Shown piece after piece: positions 53,201-61,680 of a stretch of 64,000 nt of DNA. Each line of letters starts with the position of its first letter. Positions within the stretch are counted from its first letter, which is position 1. The stretch lies in NCBI GenBank assembly GCA_965217275.1, contig OZ244400.1:1550001-1614000 (forward strand), in the 5' to 3' direction. Origin of the DNA: Tunicatimonas sp965217275. Lineage in GTDB: Bacteria > Bacteroidota > Bacteroidia > Cytophagales > Cyclobacteriaceae. Below the pieces are notes generated by a model that had not been told where the DNA came from, did not search any database, and was given only the letters and a program-made list of their open reading frames with translations. The translations under genes and the position numbers were made by a program.

Positions 53201-56200
53201 ATGATTGCCCCTCCTTCTGCTTCCGAAAAGCCCTTTATCATCTACCGCTCGTCGGCGGGGTCGGGAAAGACCTACACCCTGGCGCTCGAGTATCTTACCC
53301 TGGCCCTGCAGCAACCCACCGCCTACCGCAGCATCCTGGCCGTGACCTTCACCAACAAGGCCACGCAGGAGATGAAAACCCGCATTGTAGAGTTTCTCTA
53401 CCAGCTCGCCAACGGCGGCAACCAACCCCTGCGGGAAGAATTGGAACGGCGCACCACGCTCACCGGCGAAAAACTGACCGAACGGGCGCAGCAGGTGCTT
53501 CGCCAGCTGCTGCATGGGTATTCTTACTTCGCGGTGATGACCATCGACGCGTTCTTTCAGCGGGTGGTGCGGGCCTTCGCCCGCGAGATGAACCTGCAAG
53601 CCGGTTTCAGCATTGAGATCGACGAGGGTAAGGTGCTCGAAGAAGTTATCGACGAACTGTTGCTCACCCTGGGGGATGATCGGCAAAAAAGCCTGCGCCA
53701 ATGGCTCACCCGCTTTGCCGAAGAAAAGGTGGAAACCGGGGTGAGCTGGGACTTCCGCCGTGATATCAAAACCCTGGCGCGAGAACTGTTCAAGGAAGAC
53801 TATAAACAGCAGCGCGGGTCGGAGGAGGTGGCGGAGGACATGGCCGCTACCCTGGAGAAACTGCGCGCTGAGCGACTCCGGTTTGAGCAGCAGATGCAAC
53901 GCTACGGGCAAGAGGCGCTCAGCCTTATGGAACGCCACGCGCTGGTGGTAAAAGATTTTGCCTACGGGGATAAAGGCGTAGCCGCCTACTTTCCTAAGCT
54001 TATCGATACCACCAACTATGAACCCGGCCAGCGGGTGACGGAGGCAGCGGAAGATATCCAGCGGTGGACTACCAAAACGTCTAAAAAGAAAGAACAAATT
54101 CTGGCAGCGGTGGAGGGGGGGCTCCTCCAAACTCTTGGGGCGGCCATCGCTCACCATCAGCAGCACGGCCCGGTCTACTACGCTACCATCGAGCTGAGCC
54201 GCTTTGTGTATACCCACGGCATTCTGCACCACCTGGAAGCCCAACTACAGACCTACAAGCGCACGCACGACCTGATGCTGATTTCCGACGCCCCCCTGTT
54301 TCTGAAAGACATCATCGGCCGCGACGACACTCCCTTTATCTACGAAAAGATCGGCACCACCTTTCAGAACTTCCTCATCGACGAGTTTCAGGACACCTCG
54401 GGCCTGCAGTGGGCCAACTTTCGTCCGCTGGTAGCCAACAGCCTCAGCGCCGGGCAGCGCAACCTGGTGGTGGGCGACGTGAAGCAGTCGATCTACCGCT
54501 GGCGCGGGGGCGACTGGCAACTGCTGCTCGAGAAAATTCAGCACGACGTGGCCGACTACCAAACCGAAGTGCGCGACCTGGACCGCAACTACCGTAGCCG
54601 TCGGCACATTGTGAACTTCAACAATGCGCTCTTCGCCCAGTTGTCGCAGTTGCTCTACCAAACGATGGAAGAGCGCTTGGGGGAGGTAACCAACGAAGCA
54701 CTGCGCCAGGAGCTGATCCGGCGGGCCGAGGTGATCCGCGCGGCCTACGCCCACGTGGGACAGGACCTGCCCGCTACCTACCGGGGCAACTGGCACGGGC
54801 ACGTGCGCATCCAACTGCTGGAGCAGGAGCAGTTAGCCGGTGCGGACGACGACATCCACTGGAAAGACTACGTGAAGGAGCAACTTCCGGCGATGGTTGA
54901 GCGGTTGCAGGACCAGGACTACGCCCTGCAAGACATTGCCTTCTTGGTGCGCAACAAGCGCGAGGGGCAGGAGATCGCCGCGACCTTTATGGAGTATAAA
55001 AACCAGGGTCGGGCGCGGGAGGGCTACCGCTACGAGGTGATCTCGCCGGAGTCGCTGTTTTTGAACGCTTCGCTCACGGTGGGGCTGCTGGTAGACGTGC
55101 TGCGCTTCCTCGACAACCCCGACGACCGCATCGCGCAGGGCAGTATCATCCATAAGTATCGTCGATTGCAAAATCTGCCTCAGGAATCCGTGGATTGGCA
55201 CCGTCTGTTCGCTGCCGCCGGAGACAAGGAAGACCTGCGCCTATTCTATCAGGAGCTTCCGCCCGACTTCCAACGCTTTCAGGACTACCTCAATAAGCTA
55301 CCGCTCTACGAGTTGGTGGAGAACCTGGTTCAACTTTTCGGACTAGACAGCACCGGTGGGCAGCAAGCCACGGAGACGATTTACTTACAGGCCTTTCAGG
55401 ATGCGGTGCTCAACTACACCCGCACGGAGCAGGGCGATCTGCACGCGTTTTTGCGGTGGTGGGAGGAGCGAGGACACGAAACCTCGGTGCAGGTGCCCGA
55501 AGCGGTAGACGCCATGCGCATCATGACAATCCACAAGGCGAAGGGCTTGCAATTCAAGGTGGTGATCCTGCCCTTCTGCACCTGGGACACCAACCATCAC
55601 CCTAGCCAAACCAACATTCTGTGGAGCCGCACCACCACGCCTCCCCTCGACGCCCTGGGGCTGATGCCCCTGCGCTACGGAAGTGCCCTAGCGAAGACGG
55701 TGTTCGATCAAGAGTACTACGAAGAGTTGATCCGGGCGCACATGGACAATCTCAATTTGCTCTACGTGGCCTTCACCCGGGCCGAAGAATGCCTGTACGC
55801 TTTTGCACCTCCCACGAAAAGCAAGGGTAAAATTAACTCGGTGGCCAACGCGCTGCACCAAAGCTTTACGGAAGTGCCGCCTCCGTCCGGCCGGATCAGC
55901 CTGGCCGACCACTACGACAAAGACACCAAGGTGCTGGAGATCGGAACCGACGCGCGGGAGGAGCGGCCCCGAACGAAAAAAGTGCCCTTCACCCTGACGG
56001 CGTACCCCTCGGTGCGGTGGCGCGACCGCCTGATGGTGCGCCCCACCTCGCACGGCTACTTTGCCGAGTCATCGGAGCCCAATGCGCTGAGCGTTAACTT
56101 GGCGGGCCTGCTTCGGGAGGTGCTGGTGCGCACCCGCCACCGCAGCGAGGCCGAGCGGCACCTGCAGGACGTATACTACGAACGCGGCATCACCCAGGCG

Positions 56201-56551
56201 GAGCGTCAGCAGCTGGAGCAACGCGTGGGGCAAGCCATGAACCAGGCTGCCCTGCGGCCTTGGTACGAGTCCGCCGGACCGGTGATGATCCAGCGCACCT
56301 TGCTGTCGGGCGACCAGCGCTACGTGTGCCCCGACCGGGTGATAATTGCCTCCGAAACATCAGCAGCCGACGCATCGGCGCCCGACGCATCGGCGGTCAT
56401 CGTGCACTTTGGATTGGCCGACGAGCAAGCCGAGCACGCGCGCATTGTGGAAAATAGCGCGGCTATCCTGCGTCAACTGGGTTACGCTTCGGTGAGCGGG
56501 TACTGGGTGAACGTGCAGACGTTGAGGGTGACAGAAGTGCCCGGAACGTGA
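53201..56551 (+). CDS. AddA/RecB-like UvrD-family helicase with degenerate nuclease domain
   Basis: A 1116-residue protein; the ATG at 53201 gives M-I-A-P-P-S-A-S-E-K-P-F. Helicase motifs are intact: S-S-A-G-S-G-K-T-Y-T (I), F-L-I-D-E-F-Q-D-T-S (II), G-D-V-K-Q-S-I-Y-R-W-R-G-G (III), L-D-R-N-Y-R-S (IV), M-T-I-H-K-A-K-G-L-Q-F (V) and L-Y-V-A-F-T-R-A (VI). At the C-terminus, where AddA/RecB-type nucleases have P-D-R-(V/L)...V-(I/V)-D-(F/Y)-K, this protein has C-P-D-R-V-I-I, an Ala/Ser/Asp-rich insert, and V-I-V-H-F-G, so the catalytic Asp and Lys seem lost. It should unwind DNA in double-strand break repair; no AddB-like gene is adjacent. Confidence 0.85.
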   Translation: MIAPPSASEKPFIIYRSSAGSGKTYTLALEYLTLALQQPTAYRSILAVTFTNKATQEMKTRIVEFLYQLANGGNQPLREELERRTTLTGEKLTERAQQVLRQLLHGYSYFAVMTIDAFFQRVVRAFAREMNLQAGFSIEIDEGKVLEEVIDELLLTLGDDRQKSLRQWLTRFAEEKVETGVSWDFRRDIKTLARELFKEDYKQQRGSEEVAEDMAATLEKLRAERLRFEQQMQRYGQEALSLMERHALVVKDFAYGDKGVAAYFPKLIDTTNYEPGQRVTEAAEDIQRWTTKTSKKKEQILAAVEGGLLQTLGAAIAHHQQHGPVYYATIELSRFVYTHGILHHLEAQLQTYKRTHDLMLISDAPLFLKDIIGRDDTPFIYEKIGTTFQNFLIDEFQDTSGLQWANFRPLVANSLSAGQRNLVVGDVKQSIYRWRGGDWQLLLEKIQHDVADYQTEVRDLDRNYRSRRHIVNFNNALFAQLSQLLYQTMEERLGEVTNEALRQELIRRAEVIRAAYAHVGQDLPATYRGNWHGHVRIQLLEQEQLAGADDDIHWKDYVKEQLPAMVERLQDQDYALQDIAFLVRNKREGQEIAATFMEYKNQGRAREGYRYEVISPESLFLNASLTVGLLVDVLRFLDNPDDRIAQGSIIHKYRRLQNLPQESVDWHRLFAAAGDKEDLRLFYQELPPDFQRFQDYLNKLPLYELVENLVQLFGLDSTGGQQATETIYLQAFQDAVLNYTRTEQGDLHAFLRWWEERGHETSVQVPEAVDAMRIMTIHKAKGLQFKVVILPFCTWDTNHHPSQTNILWSRTTTPPLDALGLMPLRYGSALAKTVFDQEYYEELIRAHMDNLNLLYVAFTRAEECLYAFAPPTKSKGKINSVANALHQSFTEVPPPSGRISLADHYDKDTKVLEIGTDAREERPRTKKVPFTLTAYPSVRWRDRLMVRPTSHGYFAESSEPNALSVNLAGLLREVLVRTRHRSEAERHLQDVYYERGITQAERQQLEQRVGQAMNQAALRPWYESAGPVMIQRTLLSGDQRYVCPDRVIIASETSAADASAPDASAVIVHFGLADEQAEHARIVENSAAILRQLGYASVSGYWVNVQTLRVTEVPGT

Positions 56552-56559
56552 AGTACCGG

Positions 56560-57951
56560 CTACCCTCGTGCCAGCGCCGGGATGTTCTCATAGCCCCACG
56601 GGTAGCGCTGCGAGCGTGACAACATTCGGTTGGCCTCATCATCGTTCCGGAAGCGCTCGTTCACCGGGTCCCAGTACAGTTTGCGCGGTAACTTCATGGC
56701 AATGTGCGACACCAGACAGGCACTGCACGAACGGTGCGCCACCTCAGCCGGAGAAATAGTCAACTCGCGCGACTTGATGCAGTCCAGCCAGTTGCCGTGC
56801 TGCTCGGGGCTGGCGTACAGGTGCACCTCATCTTCACCAATCTCCGATTGCAGTATTTTAGGGTCGCTGGCCGAGAACGCTTCCGAACCGGCAAAGCTTG
56901 GGTCGTTGGCAGTGACGCCCACGTTGCCCCGCGAGACGAAGATCCAGCCATCGGTGCCCTCGAAGCGCACGCCGTTCGGGAATTCTCCGTCGACGATCAT
57001 CTCTACGCCGTTGGCGTACCGGCTGGTGACGTGGTACGGGCCGTGTACCGTCCACAGGCCGTCTTCCGGGAACCGGGCGGTGGCTTCCACCTCCACCGGA
57101 CCGGTGTGTTCGGTGCCCATGCCCCAGTGGGCAATGTCGATGTGGTGCACGCCCCAGCCGGTGATCATGCCCGCGCCAAACTGTTCGCAGCGCAACCACC
57201 CCGGCCGCGAATAATCATCTTGCGGATGCACCCGCTCTTCGGTGTAGGGCACGTAGGGCGTGGAGCCCAGCCACATGTCGTAGTTGAGGTTGGGGGGGAT
57301 CTCCATCGGGGTAGGGGTGCCGCCCGCCGGGTCGCTCGGCAGGCCGATTTTCACGGTTTGCAAGTCGCCGATGCGGCCGTTGCGCACCAGTTCGCAGGCC
57401 CGCTTAAACTGCGGCCAGGGGTTCATGGAGCGCTGCTGACTACCCAGTTGAAACACCGCGCCGGTACGGTGAATGATGTCGCTCATGGCCCGGCCTTCTT
57501 CGATGGTGAGTGAGGTGGGCTTCTGCAAATAAATTGCCTTGCCTGCCAGTGCCGCTTCGATGGCCGGTTGGGCGTGCCAGTGGTCGGGAGTGCTGATAAT
57601 CACCGCGTCGATGTCGGGGTTGGCCAGCAGCTCGCGGTAGTCATCGTACATTTGCACGTCGATAAACTTGTCTTTCTGCTTGTTCTCGGCGTACCACTGC
57701 TCGACGAAGCGTTTGCCATCTTCTTTGCGTTTGCTATCCACGTCGCACACCGCCATCACGCGCGACAGGTCGTGCTTCATGGTTTCGGGCAGGTCGTGCT
57801 CGCGGGCAATGCGTCCGCACCCGATCTGCCCTACGTGAATTTTGTTGCTGGGCGCATCTTTGCCAAAGACGGTGGAGGGCACGATGGTTGGAATAGCGAA
57901 GGCTCCGGCCGTGGTGAGAAGAGATTTTTTGAGGTAATTGCGTCGGTTCAT
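56560..57951 (-). CDS. Tat-exported Gfo/Idh/MocA family oxidoreductase
   Basis: A 463-residue protein with a twin-arginine signal (M-N-R-R-N-Y-L-K-K-S-L-L-T-T-A-G-A-F). The Rossmann domain begins I-H-V-G-Q-I-G-C-G-R-I-A, with D-A-V-I-I-S-T-P-D-H-W-H-A and Y-L-Q-K-P-T-S-L-T as the cofactor and active-site segments. The second half (M-I-T-G-W-G-V-H-H-I-D-I-A-H-W-G-M) is typical of the long secreted members found with sugar-degrading genes in Planctomycetes and Bacteroidota. Likely a periplasmic NAD(P)-dependent sugar oxidoreductase; the substrate is unknown. It converges on the helicase gene with an 8-bp gap. Confidence 0.88.
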   Translation of the reverse strand: MNRRNYLKKSLLTTAGAFAIPTIVPSTVFGKDAPSNKIHVGQIGCGRIAREHDLPETMKHDLSRVMAVCDVDSKRKEDGKRFVEQWYAENKQKDKFIDVQMYDDYRELLANPDIDAVIISTPDHWHAQPAIEAALAGKAIYLQKPTSLTIEEGRAMSDIIHRTGAVFQLGSQQRSMNPWPQFKRACELVRNGRIGDLQTVKIGLPSDPAGGTPTPMEIPPNLNYDMWLGSTPYVPYTEERVHPQDDYSRPGWLRCEQFGAGMITGWGVHHIDIAHWGMGTEHTGPVEVEATARFPEDGLWTVHGPYHVTSRYANGVEMIVDGEFPNGVRFEGTDGWIFVSRGNVGVTANDPSFAGSEAFSASDPKILQSEIGEDEVHLYASPEQHGNWLDCIKSRELTISPAEVAHRSCSACLVSHIAMKLPRKLYWDPVNERFRNDDEANRMLSRSQRYPWGYENIPALARG

Positions 57952-57992
57952 GAACGAATGATTGATGGAGTGAGTGATTGAATGGGCTGGGT

Positions 57993-58052
57993 TCAGCCAA
58001 TGTACTTTATTTGTTTCATTATCTCAGTGATTGATAGCGTCTTTACTGTCAT
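57993..58052 (-). pseudogene. Possible tail relic of a second MNT nucleotidyltransferase gene
   Basis: On the minus strand 20 codons read M-T-V-K-T-L-S-I-T-E-I-M-K-Q-I-K-Y-I-G-stop. This resembles the last 21 residues of the MNT gene 150 bp upstream (T-V-R-A-L-K-K-Q-L-S-E-Q-I-L-R-Q-V-K-Y-I-G), allowing a three-codon gap; the final 20 bases match 18 of 20. The rest of the gene is gone. The upper part of the match is weak. Confidence 0.4.
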
Positions 58053-58145
58053 TCAGCGTTCCACGCGAGGGAAGGATCTTGTTGCTGTTGGGAAGGACGT
58101 ATCGGCTGGGGGAAAGAGCATCTCTTACTTCGATTCGTTTATTTT

Positions 58146-58439
58146 TTAGCCAATGTATTTTACTTGTCTTAGAATCTGTTCGCTAAGTTGCTTTTTCAGT
58201 GCTCGCACCGTCACTAAATCTACCTTTCGGTCAAACACGTTTTCTAAATACTCTTCTAAAGCGAAAAAATCCCAGCCGGGGGTAATCGCGAAGTCGACCA
58301 ATATATCTATGTCGCTTTCTTCGGTTTGCCGGTCTTCGGCAAATGAACCAAAGTAGCCAATTTTACTCACGTGAAATCTATCGGATAGATAGGGTTTGAT
58401 TTCACTTAGTCTCTTTTCAATGTCTCTAGCGGTTAGCAT
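58146..58439 (-). CDS. MNT-type minimal nucleotidyltransferase
   Basis: A 97-residue protein with the nucleotidyltransferase core G-Y-F-G-S-F-A-E-D (near residues 28-36) and E-E-S-D-I-D-I-L-V-D-F, which carries the metal-binding D-x-D. Such MNT proteins are usually antitoxins that adenylylate or bind a HEPN-domain toxin encoded next to them. No HEPN gene is seen on either side: downstream is only a possible tail relic of a second MNT gene, upstream a 92-residue unrelated protein. It may be an orphan antitoxin. Confidence 0.8.
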   Translation of the reverse strand: MLTARDIEKRLSEIKPYLSDRFHVSKIGYFGSFAEDRQTEESDIDILVDFAITPGWDFFALEEYLENVFDRKVDLVTVRALKKQLSEQILRQVKYIG

Positions 58440-58523
58440 GACTTTGATGTTTAAAAATTTTATTCTAATACCTTATCAGAACTGTACGTTGGTAAGCGTT
58501 CCAAACGCGCACCGAGATAGTCT

Positions 58524-58802
58524 TCAATTTTCCATTTCATCAGTCGTCTCAACTTCAATTCCTGCTGAACCGAAAATATGATAACCACAGTGTTCGGTAA
58601 ACAGTCCAGTTTCGTTGAATTCAGGTGCATTAATAATCAAAGCATACCTGAATTCAGCGTAGGATTCATCTTCAAACCTGATTTTGACAGTTTGACTTTG
58701 TTGAAAGTCGTATAAGTCTAACGTTGTTTTGTCTCTACCGTTCGAGCGTAGGTATTCGGCAAGCTTATCTTTCCATCGATCTGGTAAGTCTTGGTGTTTC
58801 AT
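58524..58802 (-). CDS. Conserved small protein of unknown function
   Basis: A 92-residue acidic protein beginning M-K-H-Q-D-L-P-D-R-W-K-D-K-L-A-E-Y-L and containing V-K-I-R-F-E-D-E-S-Y-A-E-F-R-Y-A and F-T-E-H-C-G-Y-H-I-F. This pattern recurs in unnamed Bacteroidota proteins. No signal peptide or catalytic motif is present. It lies 84 bp upstream of the MNT gene on the same strand in AT-richer DNA, and might belong to the same accessory island. Confidence 0.6.
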   Translation of the reverse strand: MKHQDLPDRWKDKLAEYLRSNGRDKTTLDLYDFQQSQTVKIRFEDESYAEFRYALIINAPEFNETGLFTEHCGYHIFGSAGIEVETTDEMEN

Positions 58803-58879
58803 ATCAATAACGTTATTTCAACAATTTACTTGAGGGACGCCCTCGTCTATCAGCGCAAACTTACGAGTAGACTCTCATG

Positions 58880-58969
58880 GGGTTCAGAGAACCCGCTTAG
58901 TTGAGTCACCGGGCCAGAGGCCCTGCGCCAGATTGGGGGGTCACCGGGCCAGAGGCCCTGCGCCAGATT
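58880..58969 (+). repeat. REP-like double-hairpin element, copy 2 with a duplicated second hairpin
   Basis: GGGTTC-AGA-GAACCC (58880-58894) is followed by TCACCGGGCC-AGA-GGCCCTGCGCCAGATT at 58906-58934 and again at 58941-58969, a 35-bp tandem step. The stems differ in sequence from copy 1 at 52195 but fold in the same way and share the AGA loop and GCGCCAG tail. Confidence 0.65.
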
Positions 58970-58992
58970 AGGATTTAGCTGCTGGCTTTTCA

Positions 58993-59373
58993 TCATTTCA
59001 ATCTTATCTCAATGGTACGGTTCACAGTGTCGATAGCAATCCAATCCATAGTTTCTTTGCTTGGAATGCAGTCAATTAATCCTGCTCCTTTAGCGTATCG
59101 TTTAAGTGAATACCTTCCGAATCGGATTATCATTTCATATTTGTCTTGTCCATCTTTGCCAATCCAGGCAATTGTTACGATTTTCCTTGTATCGTTTAGG
59201 TTCTTTTTTGACAATTGATGGTTTGATGTTGGATTCCAAGAAATTCCATCACACCAAAATCCTGCTAATTCTTTTTCATCAGAATTCTCAAAGGTTTCAC
59301 CCAAATGATATTCTAGATGAGTACAGAAGCTTTCGTTAAATGAGCTTTCAATATTTGAGTTCGTATTGATCAT
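58993..59373 (-). CDS. Small protein of unknown function
   Basis: A 126-residue soluble protein. It contains H-L-E-Y-H-L-G-E-T-F, F-W-C-D-G-I-S-W, K-I-V-T-I-A-W-I-G-K-D-G-Q-D-K-Y-E-M-I-I-R-F-G and ends T-V-N-R-T-I-E-I-R-L-K. The pattern of W, G and short strands suggests a compact beta-rich fold. I recognise no family. It shares the AT-rich composition of its neighbours and lies beside REP-like repeats. Confidence 0.55.
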   Translation of the reverse strand: MINTNSNIESSFNESFCTHLEYHLGETFENSDEKELAGFWCDGISWNPTSNHQLSKKNLNDTRKIVTIAWIGKDGQDKYEMIIRFGRYSLKRYAKGAGLIDCIPSKETMDWIAIDTVNRTIEIRLK

Positions 59374-59414
59374 CTTTCAGCTTGCAGGTAACCTCTACTT
59401 AGACACATAACTCC

Positions 59415-61385
59415 CTACTCCCCCAACACCCACTGAATCCCGCCCAGAATATGTCGCATGAACATCGGGTCGGAGTAGTGTTCCGAGCGGTGGCCCAGCG
59501 AGGTGTACCACTGTCGGCCGCCGTCAGTGGCGTGGCACCAGCTGGTAGGGAAACGATCCCCAAAGGTATCCCCGGGATACTCGGCTTTCTTCTCGTCTTC
59601 TACCGTGCTCAGGTCAGCGGCCAGCAGCACGTGCATGTTCGGGTTGAGTCGGTCCATGTAGTAACACTCATCATCCTTGATGTGCCAGGTGGTCGGTAAA
59701 AAGCTAGTGGATGGGTGGTCAGGATTAAGGACCTTCACCTCGAAGTCTTGCCGCGGGGGATGGCGCACGAAGCGGCCACCCAACACCCGTGCAAACCAGG
59801 GCCAATCGCGCTCGGAGCCGCAGGCTGAGTGAATTCCTACCATCCGCCCGCCCGACCGTATGTAGTTTTGAAAGGCATCGTGCTGAGCCGGAGTATCAAA
59901 GATGTCGTTATTGGTGTTAGAGAATATAATAGCGTCGAACTGTTTCAGACTGTCATCAGCAAACATCCTGGGGTCTTCTGAGGGCACCACCGTAAAGCCG
60001 TTTTCGCGGGCCAGCTTTTCTATTGCCCGGATGCTGGCCGGAATGTTATCGTGCACGTAGCCCTCGCCGTTCTTGGTGTAGAGCAGCAGCTTTTTTCCGC
60101 TCAAATTCGCCAAGCGGTGCACCTGCACCCGGGGCGGGTAGGCGTAGTCTTGCCAGTAGCGCTGGGCGGCCACCGAATCAATCTGCCCGTCGTAGACCAG
60201 CATCCGGTAGCGCAGGGCGTGGTTGCGGCCCGGTGGCAGCACCCAGTCGCGGTCTTGGGTGGGGTTGAAGTTCACGAACACGTTTTCTGCGCCCTCGTTG
60301 GCTCCTTTGGGCCAGATGCGCAGCAACTCCGGGAAGTTGAAGTTAGTCGGGTGCGTCATAAACAGCACGCCCGCTTCGCCCTGATCAGTCGGCCCGCGCA
60401 CGTCGATCCAGCGGGCGCGGGTGCCGTTGCCGTCGGCCTTGTTCTTTCCCTCCGAAGTGAGCAAGTGCGCCGTGCGGTCGTCCCAAGCCGCGTTGGCTCG
60501 AAAGCCGAAGCCCTGGTAACGGTACTCCTTCACGGTGAAGAGCTGCTCAGTGACGTTTCGTTGGGTCGAGGTAAAATCCACCAGATAAGACTTCTCCTCG
60601 GCATCGCTGTTCCACACCCGCACGTCCCAGGTTTCGTTGAGCAGCTTCTGTCCGGTAGACTGATCCGTCGTGTCGGCGTAGGCAATGTGTTCGTGCCAGG
60701 CGGTGAGCGCTCCGAACACCGGGCCGCTAGCGGTAGCGGTGACGCCGCGCGATTCTACCGTGCCCTGCCCCTTGGCTAAATTCCAGAAGTCAATCTCGCG
60801 CCCGGCAAACTCGGTGTGCGTCCAGGGGTTCCAGATGCCGTAGTGGTGGTAGTGGTCGGGCGGCTGAATGCGGGTGAGCACGCCCCCAGCCGGAGAGCGC
60901 AACGGATGGATGAAGCCGCCGCGGCGGTAGATCTCGTCCACCCCGGCGGGCACGGGGACCAAGCCATACTGGTAAGTGAGTATCTCTTTCCCCTTCAGAC
61001 TAAGCACCACCGCTTCGTCCTGATCGTGGGCCACTACGGTAGCGGGCAAATCAGCGGTTGATTTGATGCGTTGCAGGGTGTAGCGGCGGGTGGTGCGGGC
61101 CGGGGTTTCACCGCTTAGCACCCAGGTGAGCGCCCCGGAGGCGGCGTCCCACTGCACCGCCACCGGCACCATATCTTCATTCCGGTGCTCGAGCAGTTGC
61201 AGACTATCGGCCGAAACCACCGGGAGTTGCAACGCATCCCAACCCATCGTAACGGGAGTGTTGAGGCGGGAGTAGTCGCCAGCGTCCACAACAAACTCCG
61301 CCAGGGGCTGGGCGGCTAGGGAAAAGGACAAAAGATAGCCGAGAAAAAAAAAGCGGATTGCCAGGGGGTAGCGATAGGTCGACAT
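59415..61385 (-). CDS. DUF6807 (PmoA-like) and ThuA two-domain secreted protein
   Basis: A 656-residue exported protein; the ATG at 61385 precedes a signal peptide (I-R-F-F-F-L-G-Y-L-L-S-F-S-L-A-A-Q). The first part (to about residue 410) matches DUF6807/PmoA, with G-G-F-I-H-P-L-R-S-P-A-G-G-V-L-T, H-Y-H-H-Y-G-I-W and V-L-F-M-T-H-P-T-N-F-N. From about 425 on it is a ThuA trehalose-utilisation domain with L-L-L-Y-T-K-N-G-E-G-Y-V-H, F-D-A-I-I-F-S-N-T-N and H-S-A-C-G-S-E. Both domains are linked to sugar metabolism, but neither has a firmly assigned reaction. The two are more often separate genes. Confidence 0.8.
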   Translation of the reverse strand: MSTYRYPLAIRFFFLGYLLSFSLAAQPLAEFVVDAGDYSRLNTPVTMGWDALQLPVVSADSLQLLEHRNEDMVPVAVQWDAASGALTWVLSGETPARTTRRYTLQRIKSTADLPATVVAHDQDEAVVLSLKGKEILTYQYGLVPVPAGVDEIYRRGGFIHPLRSPAGGVLTRIQPPDHYHHYGIWNPWTHTEFAGREIDFWNLAKGQGTVESRGVTATASGPVFGALTAWHEHIAYADTTDQSTGQKLLNETWDVRVWNSDAEEKSYLVDFTSTQRNVTEQLFTVKEYRYQGFGFRANAAWDDRTAHLLTSEGKNKADGNGTRARWIDVRGPTDQGEAGVLFMTHPTNFNFPELLRIWPKGANEGAENVFVNFNPTQDRDWVLPPGRNHALRYRMLVYDGQIDSVAAQRYWQDYAYPPRVQVHRLANLSGKKLLLYTKNGEGYVHDNIPASIRAIEKLARENGFTVVPSEDPRMFADDSLKQFDAIIFSNTNNDIFDTPAQHDAFQNYIRSGGRMVGIHSACGSERDWPWFARVLGGRFVRHPPRQDFEVKVLNPDHPSTSFLPTTWHIKDDECYYMDRLNPNMHVLLAADLSTVEDEKKAEYPGDTFGDRFPTSWCHATDGGRQWYTSLGHRSEHYSDPMFMRHILGGIQWVLGE

Positions 61386-61680
61386 AGCCGGAAGGTAAGG
61401 ATTTAGAAGATATTCTGCCCACTGCCGAAACAAATTGTTGGGGTCAAGTTTAGAAAAAGCATTTTTCACAAACGTTTGGGTAAGCGCGCGGCAGTCTGCC
61501 TGCTTGTATTGAGACCGTGATGTTGATGGATATTACGCAGCGGCGTGTAGGCCGTTCGGCTGAACTACATACATCAAAACCCAGTAAAAGCCGGGTACGT
61601 ATCCGAAGCCCACCATTGGTACTACAGTAGTGCTCATCCTTCACAACTTTTGTCAGTAGACGCGTAGCTTCCTTCAAGTC
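61386..61680. other. Intergenic region without recognised feature
   Basis: This 295-bp stretch between the ThuA-type gene and uvrB contains a 75-codon open frame on the minus strand (61450-61677) with no recognisable motif and odd composition. I see no RNA gene or repeat in it. Confidence 0.5.

Noticed and set aside
53075..54244. 389-codon open frame antisense to the helicase gene
   Set aside because: It overlaps conserved helicase motifs on the plus strand and lacks protein-like features.
61450..61677. 75-codon open frame upstream of the ThuA-type gene
   Set aside because: Composition rich in R, C and T, no recognised motif, and no neighbour to suggest co-expression.
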